From assembly GCA_947650365.1 (NCBI GenBank), contig OX393551.1:91858697-91922696 (forward strand): 64,000 nt of DNA, given 5' to 3'. Under the pieces are notes generated by a model. The model was not told the DNA's origin. It saw only the letters and a program-made list of their open reading frames with translations, and searched no databases. Positions 1 to 14,555 of the stretch are shown here, in pieces. The stretch comes from Chamaelirium japonicum. Taxonomy: Eukaryota; Streptophyta; Magnoliopsida; Liliales; Melanthiaceae. Position 1 is the stretch's first letter. Each line of letters opens with the position of its first letter. Both the position numbers and the translations under genes were made by a program.

Positions 1-645
1 TAATGAATTAGAATGGATCGTACGAATGAATTAGAGTGGATACATTCATACAAATGAATTAGAATGGATACATTTGTACGAATGAATTAGAATGGATCGT
101 ACGAATGAATTAGAATGGATACATTCGCACGAATTAGAATAGATCGTACGAATGAATTAGAATGGATACATTCGCACGAATTAGAATGGATCGTACGAAT
201 GAATTAGAATGGATCGTACGAATGAATTAGAATGGATCGTATGAATGAATTAGATTGGATCGTATAAATGAATTAGAATGGATCGTACGAATGAATTAGA
301 ATGGATCGTGCTAATGAATTAGAATGGATCGTACGAATGAATTAGAGTGGATAAATTCGTACAAATGAATTAGAATGGAAACATTCGTGCGAATGAATTA
401 GAATGGATCGTGCGAATGAATTAGAATGGATCGTACGAATGAATTAGAATAGATTGTGCTAATGAATTAGAATGGATCGTATGAATGAATTAGAATGGAT
501 CATACGAATGAATTAGAATGGATTGTACGAATGAATTAGAATGGATCGTACGAATGAATTAGAATGGATCGCATGAATGAATTAGAATGGATCGTGCGAA
601 TGAATTAGAATGGATCGTACGAATGAAATAGAATGGATTCGCACG
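1..645 (+). repeat. Satellite block F1
   Basis: Head-to-tail F monomers, continuing from outside the window. Several 28-bp type-B units lie in the first 200 bases. The block ends at a J1 junction in the GGATTCGCACGAATGTATC form, preceded by a GAAATAG-type core as at most J1 copies of this form. Confidence 0.93.
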
Positions 646-1678
646 AATGTATCCATTCTAATTCATTCGTACGATCCATTCTAATTCATTCGTACAATCC
701 ATTCTAATTCATTCGCACGATCCATTCTTACTCATTCGTACGATCCATTCTAATTCATTCGCACGATCCATTCTAATTCAATAATACGATCCATTCTAAT
801 TCATTCGCACGATCCATTCTAATTAATTCACACTCATACGATCCATTCTAATTCATTCGCATGAATGTATACTTTCTAATTCATTAGTACGATCCTTTCT
901 AATTCATTCGCACAATCTATTCTAATTCATTCGAACGATCCATTCTAAGTCATTCGTACGATCCATTCTAATTCATTCGCACAATCCATTCTAATTCATT
1001 AGCACGATCCATTCTAATTCCTTCATATGATCTATTCTAATTCACAATTCTAATTCATTCGCACGTATCCATTCTAATTCATTCATACGATCCATTCTAT
1101 TTCATTCGTACGATCCATTCTTACTCATTCATACGATCTATTCTAATACATTCGTACGATCCATTCTAATTCATTCGTACGATCCATTCTAATTCATTTG
1201 TACGAATGTATCCACACTAATTCATTCATACGATCCATTCTAATTCATTCGCACGAATGTATCCATTCCAATTCATTCGTACGATCCATTCTAATTCATT
1301 CGCACAATCTATTCTAATTCATTCGTACGATCAATTCTAATTCCTTCGTACGATCCATTCTAATTCATTCGTACGATCCATTCTAATTCATTCGTACGAT
1401 CCATTCTAATTCATTCGCACGATCTATTCTAATTCATTCGTACGATCCATTCTAATTCATTCGCACGATCCATTCTAATTCATTCATACGATCCATTCTA
1501 ATTCATTCGTATGATCCATTCTAACTCATTCGTACGATCCATTCTAATTCCTTCGTACGATCCATTCTAATTCATTCATACGATCCATCCTAATTCATTC
1601 GCACGAATGTATCCATTCTAATTCATTCGTACAATCCATTCTATTTCATTCGTACGATCCATTCTTACACATTCGTAC
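646..1678 (-). repeat. Satellite block R1
   Basis: R monomers of the same satellite. The CACTCATACGATCC marker near 828 is the reverse complement of the ATGAGTGTGAATG variant seen in F blocks. The block ends in the perfect 14-bp palindrome CATTCGTACGAATG, where the orientation returns to F. Confidence 0.93.
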
Positions 1679-4645
1679 GAATGAATTAGAATGGATCGTA
1701 TTAATGAATTAGAATGGATCGTGCGAATGAATTAGAATGGATCGTACGAATGAATTAGAATAGATTGTGCGAATCAATTAGAATGGATCGTACGAATGAA
1801 TTAGAATGGATCGTACGAATGAATTAGACTAGATTGTACGAATGGATTAGAATGGATCATACGATTGAGTAAGAATGGATTGTACGAATGAAATAGAATA
1901 GATCGTACGAATGAATTAGAATGGATCGTATGAATGAATTAGAATGGATTGAATTAGAATGAATCGTACAAATGAATTAGAATGGATCGTACGAATGAAT
2001 TAGAATGGATCGTACGAATGAATTAGAATGGATTGAATTAGAATGAATCGTACGAATGAATTAAAATGAATCATAACGTATGAATGAATTAGAATGGATC
2101 ATACAAAGGAATTAGAATGGATCGTGCAAATAAATTAGAATGGATCGTACGAATGAATTAGAATGGATCGTACGAATGAGTAAGAATGGATCGTGCGAAT
2201 GAATTAGAATGGATCGTACGAATGAATTAGAATGGATCGAATGAATGAATTAGAATGGATACATTCGTGCAAAAGAATTAGAATGGATTGTATGAATGAA
2301 TTAGAATGGATCGTGCGAATGAATTAGAATGGATCGTACGAATGAATTAGAATGGATACATTCGTGCGAAAGAATTAGAATAGATCGTATGAATGAATTA
2401 GAATGGATCGTATGAATGAAATAGAATGGATCGTACGAATGAATTAAAATGGATCGTGCGAATGAATTAGAATGGATCGTACGAATGAATTAGAATGGAT
2501 CGTATGAATGAATTAGAGTGGATACATTCGTACAAATGAATTAGAATGGATCGTACGAATGAATTAGAATGGATACATTCGTGCGAATGAATTAGCATGG
2601 ATCGTACGAATGAAATAGATAGGATCGTACGAATGAATTAGAATGGATCGTGCGAATAAATTAGAATGGATCATACGAAGGAATTAGAATGGATCATTCG
2701 AATGAATTAGAATGGATCGTAGTAATGAATTAGAATGGATCGTATGCATGAATTAGAATGGATCGTGCGAATGAATTAGAATGGATCGTACGAATGAATT
2801 AGAATGGATCGTATGAATGAATTAGAATGGATCGTGCGAATGAATTAGAATGGATCGTACGAATGAAATAGAATGGATTCGCACGAATGAATTATAATGG
2901 ATCGTACGAATGAATTAGAATGGATACATTGTTGCGAATGAATTAGAATGGAACGTACGAATGAATTAGAATGGATCGTAGAATGGATCGTAAGAATGAA
3001 TTAGAATGGATCGTACGAATGAGTAAGAATGGATCGTACGAATGAATTAGAATGGATTGAATTAGAATGAATCGTATGAATGAATTAGAATGGATCGTAC
3101 GAATGAATTAGAATGGATCGTACGAATGAATTAGAATAGATTGCGCGAATGAATTAGAATGGATCGTGCGAATGAATTAGAATGGATCGTACGAATGAAT
3201 TGGAATAGATTGTGCGAATGAATTAGAATGGATCGTACGAATGAATTAGAATGGATCGTACGAATGAATTAGAATGGATCGTGCAAATGAATTAGAATTG
3301 GATCGTACGAATGAATTAGAATAGATTGTGCGAATGAATTAGAATGGATCGTACGAATGAATTAGAATGTATCGTACGAATGAATTAGAATGGATCGTAT
3401 GAATGAATTAGAATGGATTGTGCGAATGAATTAGAATGGATCGTACGAATAAGTTAGAATGGATCGTACGAATGAATTAGAATAGATTGTGCGAATGAAT
3501 TAGAATGGATCGTACGAATGAATTAGAATGGATCGTACGAATGAATTAGAATGGATCGTATGAATGAATTAGAATGGATCGTGCGAATGAATTAGAATGG
3601 ATCGTACGAATGAAATAGAATGGATTCGCACGAATGTATCCGAATGGATCGTACGAAGGAATTAGAATGGATCGTACGAAGGAATTAGAATGGATAGTAC
3701 GAATGAATTAGAATGGATACCTTCGTGCAAATGAATTAGAATGGATCGTACGAATGAGTAAGAATGGATCGTACGAATGAAATAGAATGGATCGTATGAA
3801 TGAATTAGAATGAATCGTGCGAATGAATTAGAATGGATCGTACGAATGAATTAGAATAGATTGTGCGAATGAATTAGAATGGATCGTACGAATGAATTAG
3901 AATGGATCGTACGAATGAATTAGAACGGATCGTACGAAGGAATTAGAATTGATCGTACGAATGAATTAGAATAGATTGTGCGAATGAATTAGAATGGATC
4001 GTACGAATGAATTGGAATGGATACATTCGTGCGAATGAATTAGAATGGATCGTATGAATGAATTAGAGTGGATACATTCGTACAAATGAATTAGAATGGA
4101 TCGTACGAATGAATTAGAATGGATCGTACGAATGAATTAGAATGGATCGTATGAATGAGTAAGAATGGATCGTACGAATGAAATAGAATGGATCGTATGA
4201 ATGAATTAGAATGGATACGTGCGAATGAATTAGAATTGTGAATTAGAATAGATCATATGAAGGAATTAGAATGGATCGTGCTAATGAATTAGAATGGATT
4301 GTGCGAATGAATTAGAATGGATCGTACGAATGACTTAGAATGGATCGTTCGAATGAATTAGAATAGATTGTGCGAATGAATTAGAATGGATCGTACGAAT
4401 GAATTAGAAAGGATACATTCGTGCGAATGAATTAGAATGGATCGTATGAGTGTGAATGAATTAGAATGGATCGTGCGAATGAATTAGAATGGATCGTATT
4501 AATGAATTAGAATGGATCGTGCGAATGAATTAGAATGGATCGTACGAATGAGTAAGAATGGATCGTGCGAATGAATTAGAATGGATTGTACGAATGAATT
4601 AGAATTAATCGTACGAATGAATTAGAATGGATACATTCGTGCGAA
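1679..4645 (+). repeat. Satellite block F2, 3 kb
   Basis: One of the longest F runs. It includes 15-bp short units (GGATTGAATTAGAATG) near 1,950, 2,030 and 3,055. It also holds two relics of junction J1 near 2,878 and 3,630 at which orientation does not change, and an ATGAGTGTG variant near 4,445. It ends at a J1 junction (GATACATTCGTGCGAATCC form). Confidence 0.93.
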
Positions 4646-6026
4646 TCCATCCTATTTCATTCGTACGATCCATTCTAATTCATTCGCACGATCCATTCTA
4701 ATTCATTCATACGATCCATTCTAATTCATTCGTACGATCCATTCTAATTCATTCGTACAATCCATTCTAATTCATTCGTACGATCCATTCTAATTCATTC
4801 ATACGATCCATTCTAATTCATTAGCATAATCTATTCTAATTCATTCATACGATCCATTCTAATTCATTCGCACGATCCATTCTAATTTATTCGCACGAAT
4901 GTATCCATTCTAATTCATTTGTACGAATATATCCACTCTAATTCATTCGTACGATCCATTCTAATTCATTAGCACGATCCATTCTAATTCATTCGTACGA
5001 TCCATTCTAATTCATTTATACGATCCAATCTAATTCATTCATTCGATCCATTCTAATTCATTCGTAGGATCCATTCTAATTCATTCGTACGATCCATTCT
5101 AATTCGTGCGAATATATCCATTCTAATTCATTCGTACGATCCATTCTAATTCATTCGTACGAATGTATCCATTCTAATTCATTTGTACGAATGTATCCAC
5201 TCTAATTCATTCGTACGATCCATTCTAATTCATTAGCACGATCCATTCTAATTCATTCGTACGATCCATTCTAATTCATTTATACGATCCAATCTAATTC
5301 ATTCGCAAGATCCATTCGCATTCACTCAAACGATCCATTCTAATTCATTCATATGATCCATTCTAATTCATTCGCACGAATGTATCCATTCTAATTCATT
5401 CGTACGATTCATTCTAATTCATTCGTACAATCCATTCTTACTCATTCGTACGATCCATTCTTACTCATTCGTACGATCCATTCTAATTCATTCGTACGAC
5501 CCATTCTAATTCATTCGTACGATCCATTCGCATTCACTCAAATGATCCATTCTAATTCATTCATATGATCTATTCTAATTCATTCACATGAATGTATCCA
5601 TTCTAATTCATTTGTAAGATCCATTCTATTTCATTCGTACGATCCATTCTTACTCATTCGTATGATCCATTCGTATCCTTTCTAATTCATTCGTACGATC
5701 TATTCTAATTCATTCGTACGATCCATTCTAATTCATTCGCACGATCCATTGAATTAGAATGGATACATTCGTGCGAATCCATTCTATTTCATTCGTACGA
5801 TCCATTCTAATTCATTCGCACGATCCATTCTAATTCATTCGTACGATCCATTCTAATTCATTCATACGATCCATTCTAATTTATTCGCACGATCCATTCT
5901 AATTCATTCATACGATCCATTCTAATTCATTCATATGATCCATTCTAATTCCTTCGTACGATCCATTCTAATTCATTCATACGATCCATCCTAATTCATT
6001 CGTACGATCTATTCTATTTCATTCGT
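4646..6026 (-). repeat. Satellite block R2 with a tiny F insert
   Basis: R monomers interrupted at about 5,749-5,784 by a single F unit that runs straight into a J1 junction. The same miniature arrangement occurs at 20,270-20,300. GCATTCACTCAAACGATCC markers lie near 5,328 and, with one base different, 5,529. The block returns to F inside the CGTACG palindrome. Confidence 0.9.
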
Positions 6027-6147
6027 ACGAATGAATTAGAATGGATCGTGCGAATGAATTAGAATGGATCGTAGTAATGAATTAGAATGGATCCTACGAA
6101 TGAATTAGAATAGATTGTGCGAATGAATTAGAATGGATCTGGATCGT
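6027..6147 (+). repeat. Short satellite block F3
   Basis: About five F monomers ending in junction J2 (GGATCTGGATCGTGTATCC), the first of nine J2 copies in the window. Confidence 0.9.
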
Positions 6148-6849
6148 GTATCCATTCTAATTCATTCGTACGACCCATTCTAATTCATTCACACGATCCA
6201 TTCTAATTCATTCGTACGATCCATTCTAATTCCTTCGTACGATCCATTCTAATTCATGCGCACAATCTATTCTAATTCATTCGCACAATCCATTCTAATT
6301 CATTCGCACGAAGGTATCCATTCTAATTCATTCGTACTATCCATTCTAATTCCTTCATACGATCCATTCTAATTCATTCGCACGATCCATTCTAATTCAT
6401 TAATACGATCCATTCTAATTCATTCGCACGATCCATTCTATCTCATTCGTACAATCCATTCTATTTCATTCGTACGATCCATTCTAATTCATTCGTATGA
6501 TCCATTCTAATTCATTCGCACGATCCATTCTAATTCCTTCGTACGATCCATTCTAATTCATTCGCATGAATGTATCCATTCTAATTCATTCGTACGATCC
6601 ATTCTATCTCATTCGTACAATCCATTCTATTTCATTCGTACGATCCATTCTAATTCATTCGTATGATCCATTCTAATTCTAATTCATTCGTACGATCTAT
6701 TCTAATTCATTCGTATGATCCTTTCTAATTCATTCGTACGATCCATTCTAATTCATTCGCATAATCTATTCTAATTCATTTGTACGATCCATTCTAATTT
6801 ATTCGTACATCCATTCTAAATCATTAGCACGATCCAAATTCATTTATCC
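6148..6849 (-). repeat. Satellite block R3
   Basis: R monomers with a tandem slip near 6,675, where a fragment of one unit is doubled. Two nearby stretches (about 6,420 and 6,600) carry the same CTATCTCATTCGTACAATCC variant, indicating a local duplication of about 180 bp. The block ends at TTCATTTATCCGTATGAATG. Confidence 0.9.
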
Positions 6850-7127
6850 GTATGAATGAATTAGAATGGATACATTCGTACGATCAAATTAGAATGGATC
6901 GTACGAATGAAATAGAATGGATCGTGCGAATGAATTAGAATGGATCGTACGAATGAATTAGAATGGATCGTACGAATGACTTAGAATGGATCGTTCGAAT
7001 GAATTAGAATAGATTGTGCGAATGAATTAGAATGGATCGTACGAATGAAGTAGAATGGATCTGGTTCGTACGAATGATTCATTCTATGAATGGATCGTAC
7101 GAATGAATTAGAATAGATCTGGATCGT
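6850..7127 (+). repeat. Irregular satellite block F4
   Basis: F monomers with damage around 7,060-7,090, where a partial monomer in mixed orientation (CGAATGATTCATTCTATGAA) sits between normal units. The block ends at a J2 junction. Confidence 0.88.
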
Positions 7128-7696
7128 GTATCCATTCAAATTCCTTCGTACGATCCATTCTAATTCATTCATACGATCCATTCTAATTCATTCGCACGAT
7201 CCATTCTAAATCATTCGCACGAATGTATCCATTCTAATTCATACGTACGATCTATTCTAATTCATTCGTACGATCCATTCTAATTCATTCGCACAATCCA
7301 TTCTAATTCATTTGCACGATCCATTCTAATTCATTCATACAATCCATTCTAATTCTTTTGCACGAATGTATCCATTCTAATTCATTCGCACGAATGTATC
7401 CTTTCTAATTCATTCGTACGATTCATTCTAATTCATTCGCACAATCTATTCTAATTCATTCGAACGATCCATTCTAAGTCATTCGTACGATCCATTCTAA
7501 TTCATTCGTACGATCCATTCTAATTCATTCGCACGATCCATTCTATTTCATTTGTACGATCCATTCTAATTCATTCGTACGAATGTATCCATTCCGATTC
7601 ATTCGTACGATCCATTCTAATTCATTCGCACAGTCTATTCTAATTTATTCGTACGATCAATTCTAATTCATTCGCACGTATCCATTCAAATTCATA
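7128..7696 (-). repeat. Satellite block R4
   Basis: R monomers with several reverse-complement type-B units (CACGAATGTATCC). Return to F occurs at TTCATACGAATGAATTAG, with a shortened palindromic centre. Confidence 0.9.
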
Positions 7697-7893
7697 CGAA
7701 TGAATTAGACTGGATCGTACGAATGAATTAGAATGGATTGAATTAGAAAGGATACATTCGTGCAAAAGAATTAGAATGGATTGTATGAATGAATTAGAAT
7801 GGATCGTGCGAATGAATTGGAATGCGAATGAATTAGAATGGATCGTACGAATGAATTAGAATGGGTCGTACGAATGAATTAGAATGGATACAC
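7697..7893 (+). repeat. Short satellite block F5
   Basis: F monomers ending in J2 in its other form, GGATACACGATCCAGATCC. Together with the following R block, this stretch is repeated about 9.5 kb downstream at about 17,240-17,391. Confidence 0.9.
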
Positions 7894-9631
7894 GATCCAG
7901 ATCCATTCTAATTCATTCGTACGATCCATTCTAATTCATTCGCGCGATCCATTCTAATTCATTAATACGATCCAATCTAATTCATTCATACGATCTATTC
8001 TAATTCATTCGCACGAATATATCCTTTCTAATTCATTCGTACGATCCAAATTCATTTATCCGTACGATCTATTCTATTTCATTCGTACGATCCATTCTTA
8101 TCGTACGATCCATTCTAATTCAATCCATTCTAATTCATTCGTACGATCCATTCTATTTCATTCGTACGATCCATTCTAATTCATTCGCACGATCCATTCT
8201 AATTCATTCATACGATCCATTCGTACGACCCATTCTAATTCATTCGTACGATCCATTCTAATTCATTCATACGATCCATTCTATTTCATTCGTACGATCC
8301 ATTCTTACTCATTCGTACGATCAATTCTAATTCATTAGCATGATCCATTCTAATTCATTCGTACGATCTATTCTATTTCATTCGTACAATCCATTCTTAC
8401 TCAATCGTACGATCCATTCTAATTCATACGATCCATTCTAATTCATTCGCACGAATGTATCCATTCCAATTCATTCGTACGATCCATTCTAATTCATTCG
8501 CACAATCTATTCTAATTCATTCGTACGATCAATTCTAATTCATTAGCATGATCCATTCTAATTCATTCGTACGATCTATTCTATTTCATTCGTACAATCC
8601 ATTCTTACTCAATCGTATGATCCATTCTAATTCATTCGCACAATCTATTCTAATTCATTCATACGATCCATTCTATGTCATTCGTAAGATCCATTCTAAT
8701 TCATACGATCCATTCTATTTCATTCATACGATCCATTTTACTTCATTCGCACGATCCATTCTAATTCATTCGTACTATCCATTCTAATTCATTCGTACTA
8801 TCTGTTCTAATTCCTTCGTACGATCCATTCTAATTCCTTCGTACGATCCATTCTAATTCATTCGCACGATCCATTCTAATTCATTCGTACGATCCATTCT
8901 AATTCATTCATACGATCCATTCTAATTCATTCGTACGATCCATTCTAATTCATTCGTACGATTCATACTAATTCAATCCATTCTAATTCATTCATATGAT
9001 CCATTCTAATTCATTCGCACGAATGTATCCATTCTAATTCATTCGTACGATCCATTCTAATTCATTCGTACAATCCATTCTAATTCATTCGCACGATCCA
9101 TTCTATTTCATTCGTACGATCCATTCTATTTCATTCGTACGATCCATTCTTACTCATTCGTACGATCCATTCTTACTCATTCGTACGATCCATTCTAATT
9201 CATTCATAAGACCCATTCTAATTCATTCGTACGATCCATTCTAATTCATTCGCACGATCCATTCTTATTCATTCGCACGATCCATTCTAATTCTTTCATA
9301 CGATCCATTCTAATTCATTCGTACGATCCATTCTAATTCATTCGTACTATCCATTTTAATTCATTCATACGATCCATTCTAATTCCTTCGTACGATCCAT
9401 TCTAATTCATTCGTACGATCCATTCTAATCTATTCGCACGATCCATTCTAATTCATGCATACGATCCATTCTATTTCATTCGTACGATCCATTATTACTC
9501 ATTCGTACGATCCATTCTAATTCATTTGCACGAAGGTATCCATTCTAATTCATTCGTACTATCCATTCTAATTCCTTCGTACGAACCATTCTAATTCCTT
9601 CGTACGATCCATTCTATTTCATTCATACGAT
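7894..9631 (-). repeat. Satellite block R5, 1.7 kb
   Basis: Long R run. Its first ~950 bases match 17,392-18,360 monomer by monomer, including the odd join GATCCAAATTCATTTATCCG near 8,045. The stretch 8,548-8,787 is the R copy of the 240-bp module that recurs at 18,066, 35,385 and 50,567 and, in F, at 49,326, 53,098 and 55,109. Confidence 0.92.
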
Positions 9632-10055
9632 CATATGAATGAATTAGAATGGATCGTATGAATGAAATAGAATGGATCGTACGAATGAATTAGAATGGAT
9701 CGTGCGAATGAATTAGAATGGATCGTACGAATGAATTAGAATGGATCATACGAAGGAATTAGAATGGATCGTACGAAGGAATTAGAATGGATAGTACGAA
9801 TGAATTAGAATGGATACCTTCGTGCAAATGAATTAGAATGGATCGTACGAATGAGTAAGAATGGATCGTACGAATGAAATAGATTGGATCATATGCATGA
9901 ATTAGAATGGATCGTGCGAATGAATTAGAATGGATCGTACGAATGAATTAGAATGGATCGTACGAAGGAATTAGAATGGATCGTATGAATGAATTAGAAT
10001 GGATCGTGCGAATGAATTAGAATGGATCGTACGAATGAAATAGAATGGATTCGCA
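9632..10055 (+). repeat. Satellite block F6
   Basis: F monomers containing the GATAGTACGAATG / GATACCTTCGTGCAAATG pair typical of the ~0.6-kb higher-order unit. It ends at J1 (GGATTCGCACGAATGTATC form). Confidence 0.9.
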
Positions 10056-10709
10056 CGAATGTATCAATTCTAATTCATTCATACGATCCATTCTAATTCA
10101 TTCATACGATCCATTCTATTTCATTCGTACGATCCATTCTTACTCATTCGTACGATCCATTCTAATTCATTTGCACGAAGGTATCCATTCTAATTCATTC
10201 GTACTATCCATTCTAATTCCTTCGTACGATCCATTCTAATTCATTCATACGATCCATTCTAATTCATTCGCACGAATGTATCCATTCTAATTCATTCGTA
10301 CGATCCATTCTTATTCATTCATACGATCCATTCTAATTCTACGTTCCATTCTTACTCATTCGTATTATCCATTTTAATTCATTCACACGAATGTATCAAC
10401 TCTAATTCATTCGTACGATTCATTCTAATTCAATCCATTCTAATTCATTCGTACGATCCATTCTAATTCATTCGTATGATCCATTCTAATTCATTCATAC
10501 GATCCATTCTAATTCATTCATACGAACCATTCTAATTCATTCGTACAATCCATTCTAATTCATTCGCACGATCCATTCGCATTCACTCAAACGATCCATT
10601 CTAATTCATTTATATGATCCATTCATTCGTACGATCCATTCTTACTCATTCGTATGATCCATTCTAATTCATTTGCATGAAGGTATCCATTCTAATTCAT
10701 TCGTACTAT
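10056..10709 (-). repeat. Satellite block R6
   Basis: R monomers with the GCACGAAGGTATCC variant near 10,172 and the GCATTCACTCAAACGATCC marker near 10,577. Return to F occurs at CGTACTATTCGTGCGAATG, an imperfect palindrome. Confidence 0.9.
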
Positions 10710-11382
10710 TCGTGCGAATGAATTAGAATGGATCATACGGTTGAGTAAGAATAGATTGTACGAATGAAATAGAATAGATCGTACGAATGAATTAGAATGG
10801 ATCATGCTAATGAATTAGAATTGATCGTACAAATAAATTAGAATAGATTATGAGAATGAATTAAAATGGATACATTCGTGCGAATGGATTAGAATGGATC
10901 GTATGAATGAATTAGAATGGATCGTATGAATTAGAATGGATCGTATGAATGAATTAGAATGGATCGTATGAATGAAATAGAATGGATCGTACGAATGAAT
11001 TAGAATGGATCGTGCGAATGAATTAGAATGGATCGTGCGAATGAGTAAGAATGGATCGTACGAATGAAATAGAATGGATCGTATGAATGAATTAGATTGG
11101 ATCGTATTAATGAATTAGAATGGATCGTACGAATGAATTAGAATAGATCGTACGAATGAATTAGAATGGATACGAATGGATCGTATGAATGAATTAGAAT
11201 GGATCGTACGAATGTGTTAGAATGGATCATACGAATGAATTAGAATGGATTGAATTAGAATGAATCGTACGAATGAATTAGAATGAATCATACCGTACGA
11301 ATAAATTAGAATGGATCATATGAATAAATTAGAATGGATCGTATGAATGAATTAGAATGGATCGTACGAATGAATTAGAATG
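10710..11382 (+). repeat. Satellite block F7
   Basis: F monomers. It includes the AATCATACCGTACG higher-order marker near 11,287 and an abrupt unit GGATACGAATGGATCG near 11,170 in which most of a core is missing. It ends in an F-to-R switch of its own kind (AGAATGTATCCATTC), which is none of J1-J3. Confidence 0.9.
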
Positions 11383-12143
11383 TATCCATTCTAATTCATT
11401 CGTACGATCCATTCTAATTCATTCGTATGATCTATTCTAATTCATTCGCATGATCCATTCTAATTCCTTCGTACGATCCATTTTAATTCATTCGCACGAT
11501 CCATTCTAATTCATTCATACGATCCATTCTAATTCATTCGTACGATCCATTCTAATTTCTTCGTACGATCTATTCTAATTCCTTCGTACGATCCATTCTA
11601 ATTCATTCGCACGATCCATTCTAATTCATTCGTACGATCCATTCTAATTCATTCGTACGATCCATTCTAATTCATTCGTACGATCCATTCTAATTCATTC
11701 GCACAATCTATTCTAATTCATTCGTACGATCCATTCTAATTCATTCGCACGATCCATTCTAATTCATTCGCACAATCTATTCTAATTCATTCGTACGATC
11801 CATTCTAATTCATTCACGATCCATTCTAATTCATTCATATGATCCATTCTATTTCATTCGTACGATCCATTCTAATTCATTCGTACGATCCATTCTAATT
11901 CATTCGTACGATCCATTCTAATTCATTCGCACAATCTATTCTAATTCATTCGTACGATCCATTCTAATTCATTCGCACGATCCATTCTAATTCATTCATA
12001 CGATCCATTCTATTTCATTCGTACGATCCATTCTTACTCATTCGTACGATCCATTCTAATTCATTTGCACGAAGGTATCCATTCTAATTCATTCGTACTA
12101 TCCATTCTAATTCCTTCGTACGATCCATTCTAATTCCTTCGTA
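11383..12143 (-). repeat. Satellite block R7
   Basis: Regular R monomers. Three close copies of a 4-5 monomer group containing GCACAATCTATTC (near 11,700, 11,767 and 11,930) indicate a small tandem amplification. Confidence 0.9.
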
Positions 12144-12490
12144 CGAATGAAGTAAAATGGATCGTATGAATGAAATAGAATGGATCGTATGTATCCATTC
12201 TAATTCATTCGAACTATTCGTGCGATCCATTCATTCGTACGAAAGAATTAGAATGGATTGTATGAATGAATTAGAATGGATCGTGCGAATGAATTAGAAT
12301 GTGAATGAATTAGAATGGATCGTACGAATGAATTAGAATAGATTGTGCGAATGAATTAGAATGGATCTGGATCGTGTATCCATTCTATTTCATTCGTACG
12401 ACCCATTCTAATTCATTCGTACGATCCATTCTAATTCATTCGCATTCTAATTCATTCGCACGATCCATTCTAATTCATTTATACAATCCA
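12144..12490. repeat. Shuffled satellite zone (F/R/F/R)
   Basis: Four very short blocks: F about 12,144-12,190, R to about 12,240, F to about 12,375 ending in J2, and R to about 12,490. The stretch 12,190-12,240 is degenerate, holding partial monomers with lost cores. Confidence 0.85.
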
Positions 12491-13417
12491 ATGAATTAGA
12501 ATGGATCGTACGAATGAATTAGAATGGATCGTACGAATGAATTAGAATAGATTGTGCGAATGAATTAGAATGGATCGTACGAATGAATTAGAATGGATCG
12601 TACGAATGAATTAGAATGGATCGTATGAATGAATTAGAATGGATCGTGCGAATGAATTAGAATGGATCGTACGAAGGAATTAGAATAGATCATACGAAGA
12701 AATTAGAATGGATCATACGAATGAATTAGAATGGATCGTATGAATGAATTAGAATGGATCGTGCGAATGAATTAAAATGGATCGTACGAAGGAATTAGAA
12801 TGGATCATGCGAATGAATTAGAATAGATCATACGAATGAATTAGAATGGATCGTACGAATGAATTAGAATGGATACATTCGTGCAAAAGAATTAGAATGG
12901 ATTGTATGAATGAATTAGAATGGATCGTTTGAGTGAATGCGAATGGATCGTATGAATGAATTAGAATGGATCGTACGAATGAATTAGAATGGATTGTACG
13001 AATGAAATAGATTGGATCGTATGAATGAATTAGAATGGATCGTTTGAGTGAATGCGAATGGATCGTGCGAATGAATTAGAATGGATTGTACGAATGAAAT
13101 AGAACTGATCGTATGAATGAATTAGAATGGATTGAATTAGAATGAATCGTACGAATGAATTAGAATGAATCATACCGTACGAATGAATTAGAAAGGATCG
13201 TACGAATGAATTAGAATGGATCGTACGAATGAATTAGAATGGATCGTATGAATGAATTAGAATGGATCGTGCGAATGAATTAGAATGGATCGTACAAATG
13301 AATTAGAATAGATTGTGCGAATGAATAAGAATAGATCATACGAAGAAATTAGAATGGATCGTACGAATGAATTAGAATGGATCGTATGAATGAATTAGAA
13401 TGGATACATTCGTGCGA
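12491..13417 (+). repeat. Satellite block F8
   Basis: F monomers with two GTTTGAGTGAATGCGAATGG markers near 12,928 and 13,048, one AATCATACCGTACG marker near 13,169, and a J1 junction at the end. Confidence 0.92.
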
Positions 13418-13813
13418 ATCCATTCTATTTCATTCGTACGATCCATTGTAATTCATTCGCAAGATCCATTCTTACTCATTCGTACGATCCATTCTAATTC
13501 ATTCGTACGATCCATTCTAATTCATTCGTACGATCCATTCTAATTCAATCCATGCGAATGAATACGAATGGATTAGAATGGATGGTACGAATGAATTAGA
13601 TTGGATCCTACGAATGAATTAGAATATATTGTGCGAATAAATTAGAATGGATCTGGATCGTGTATCCATTCTAATTCATTCGTACGACCCATTCTAATTC
13701 ATTCGTACGATCCATTCTAATTCATTTGCACAATCCATTCTAATTCATTTGCACGATCCATTCTAATTCATTCATACGATCCATTCTAATTCATTCATAC
13801 AATCCATTCTAAT
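13418..13813. repeat. Shuffled satellite zone (R/F/R)
   Basis: R about 13,418-13,553, F about 13,554-13,661 ending in J2, and R about 13,662-13,813. The first R-to-F change, near 13,553, joins partial monomers (CAATCCATGCGAATGAATAC). The second returns to F at CATTCTAATGGATTG without a CGTACG centre. Confidence 0.86.
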
Positions 13814-14555
13814 GGATTGTGCGAATGAATTAGAATGGAGCGTACGAATGAATTGGAATGGATACATTCGTGCGAATGAATTAGAATGGATCGTGCGAAT
13901 GAATTAGAATGGATCGTACGAATGAATTAGAATGGGTCGTACGAATGATGGATCGTACGAATGAGTAAGAATGGATCGCACGAATGAGTAAGAATGGATC
14001 GTACGAATTAAATAGAATGGATCGTATGAATGAATTAGAATGGATCGTGCGAATGAATTAGAATGGATTGTACGAATGAATTAGAATGGATCGTACGAAT
14101 GAATTAGAATGGATACATTCGTGCGAGTGAATGCGAATGGATCGTGCGAATGAATTAGAATGGATTGTACGAATGAATTAGAATGGATCGCACAAATGAA
14201 TTAGAATGGATACATTCGCACGAATTAGAATGAATTAGAATGGATCGTACGAATGAGTAAGAATGGATCGTACGAATGAAATAGAATGGATCGTATGAAT
14301 GAATTAGAATGGATCGTACGAATGAATTAGAATGGATTGTACGAATGAATTAGAATGGATCGTACGAATGAAATAGAATGGATCGTACGAATGAAATAGA
14401 ATGGATCGTACGAATGAATTAGAATGGATTGTACGAATGAATTAGTATAGATACCTTCGTGCAAATGAATTAGAATGGATCGTACGAATGAGTAAGAATG
14501 GATCGTGCGAATGAATTAGAATGTATCGTACGAATGAAATAGAATGGATTCGCAC
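13814..14555 (+). repeat. Satellite block F9
   Basis: F monomers rich in GAGTAAG and GAAATAG cores. Slipped joins lie near 13,945 (CGAATGATGGATCG) and 14,220-14,235. It ends at J1 (GGATTCGCACGAATGTATC form). Confidence 0.9.

Noticed and set aside
7055-7095. Possible small foreign insertion in block F4
   Set aside because: Every piece can be read as broken monomer in one orientation or the other, so it is rearranged satellite.
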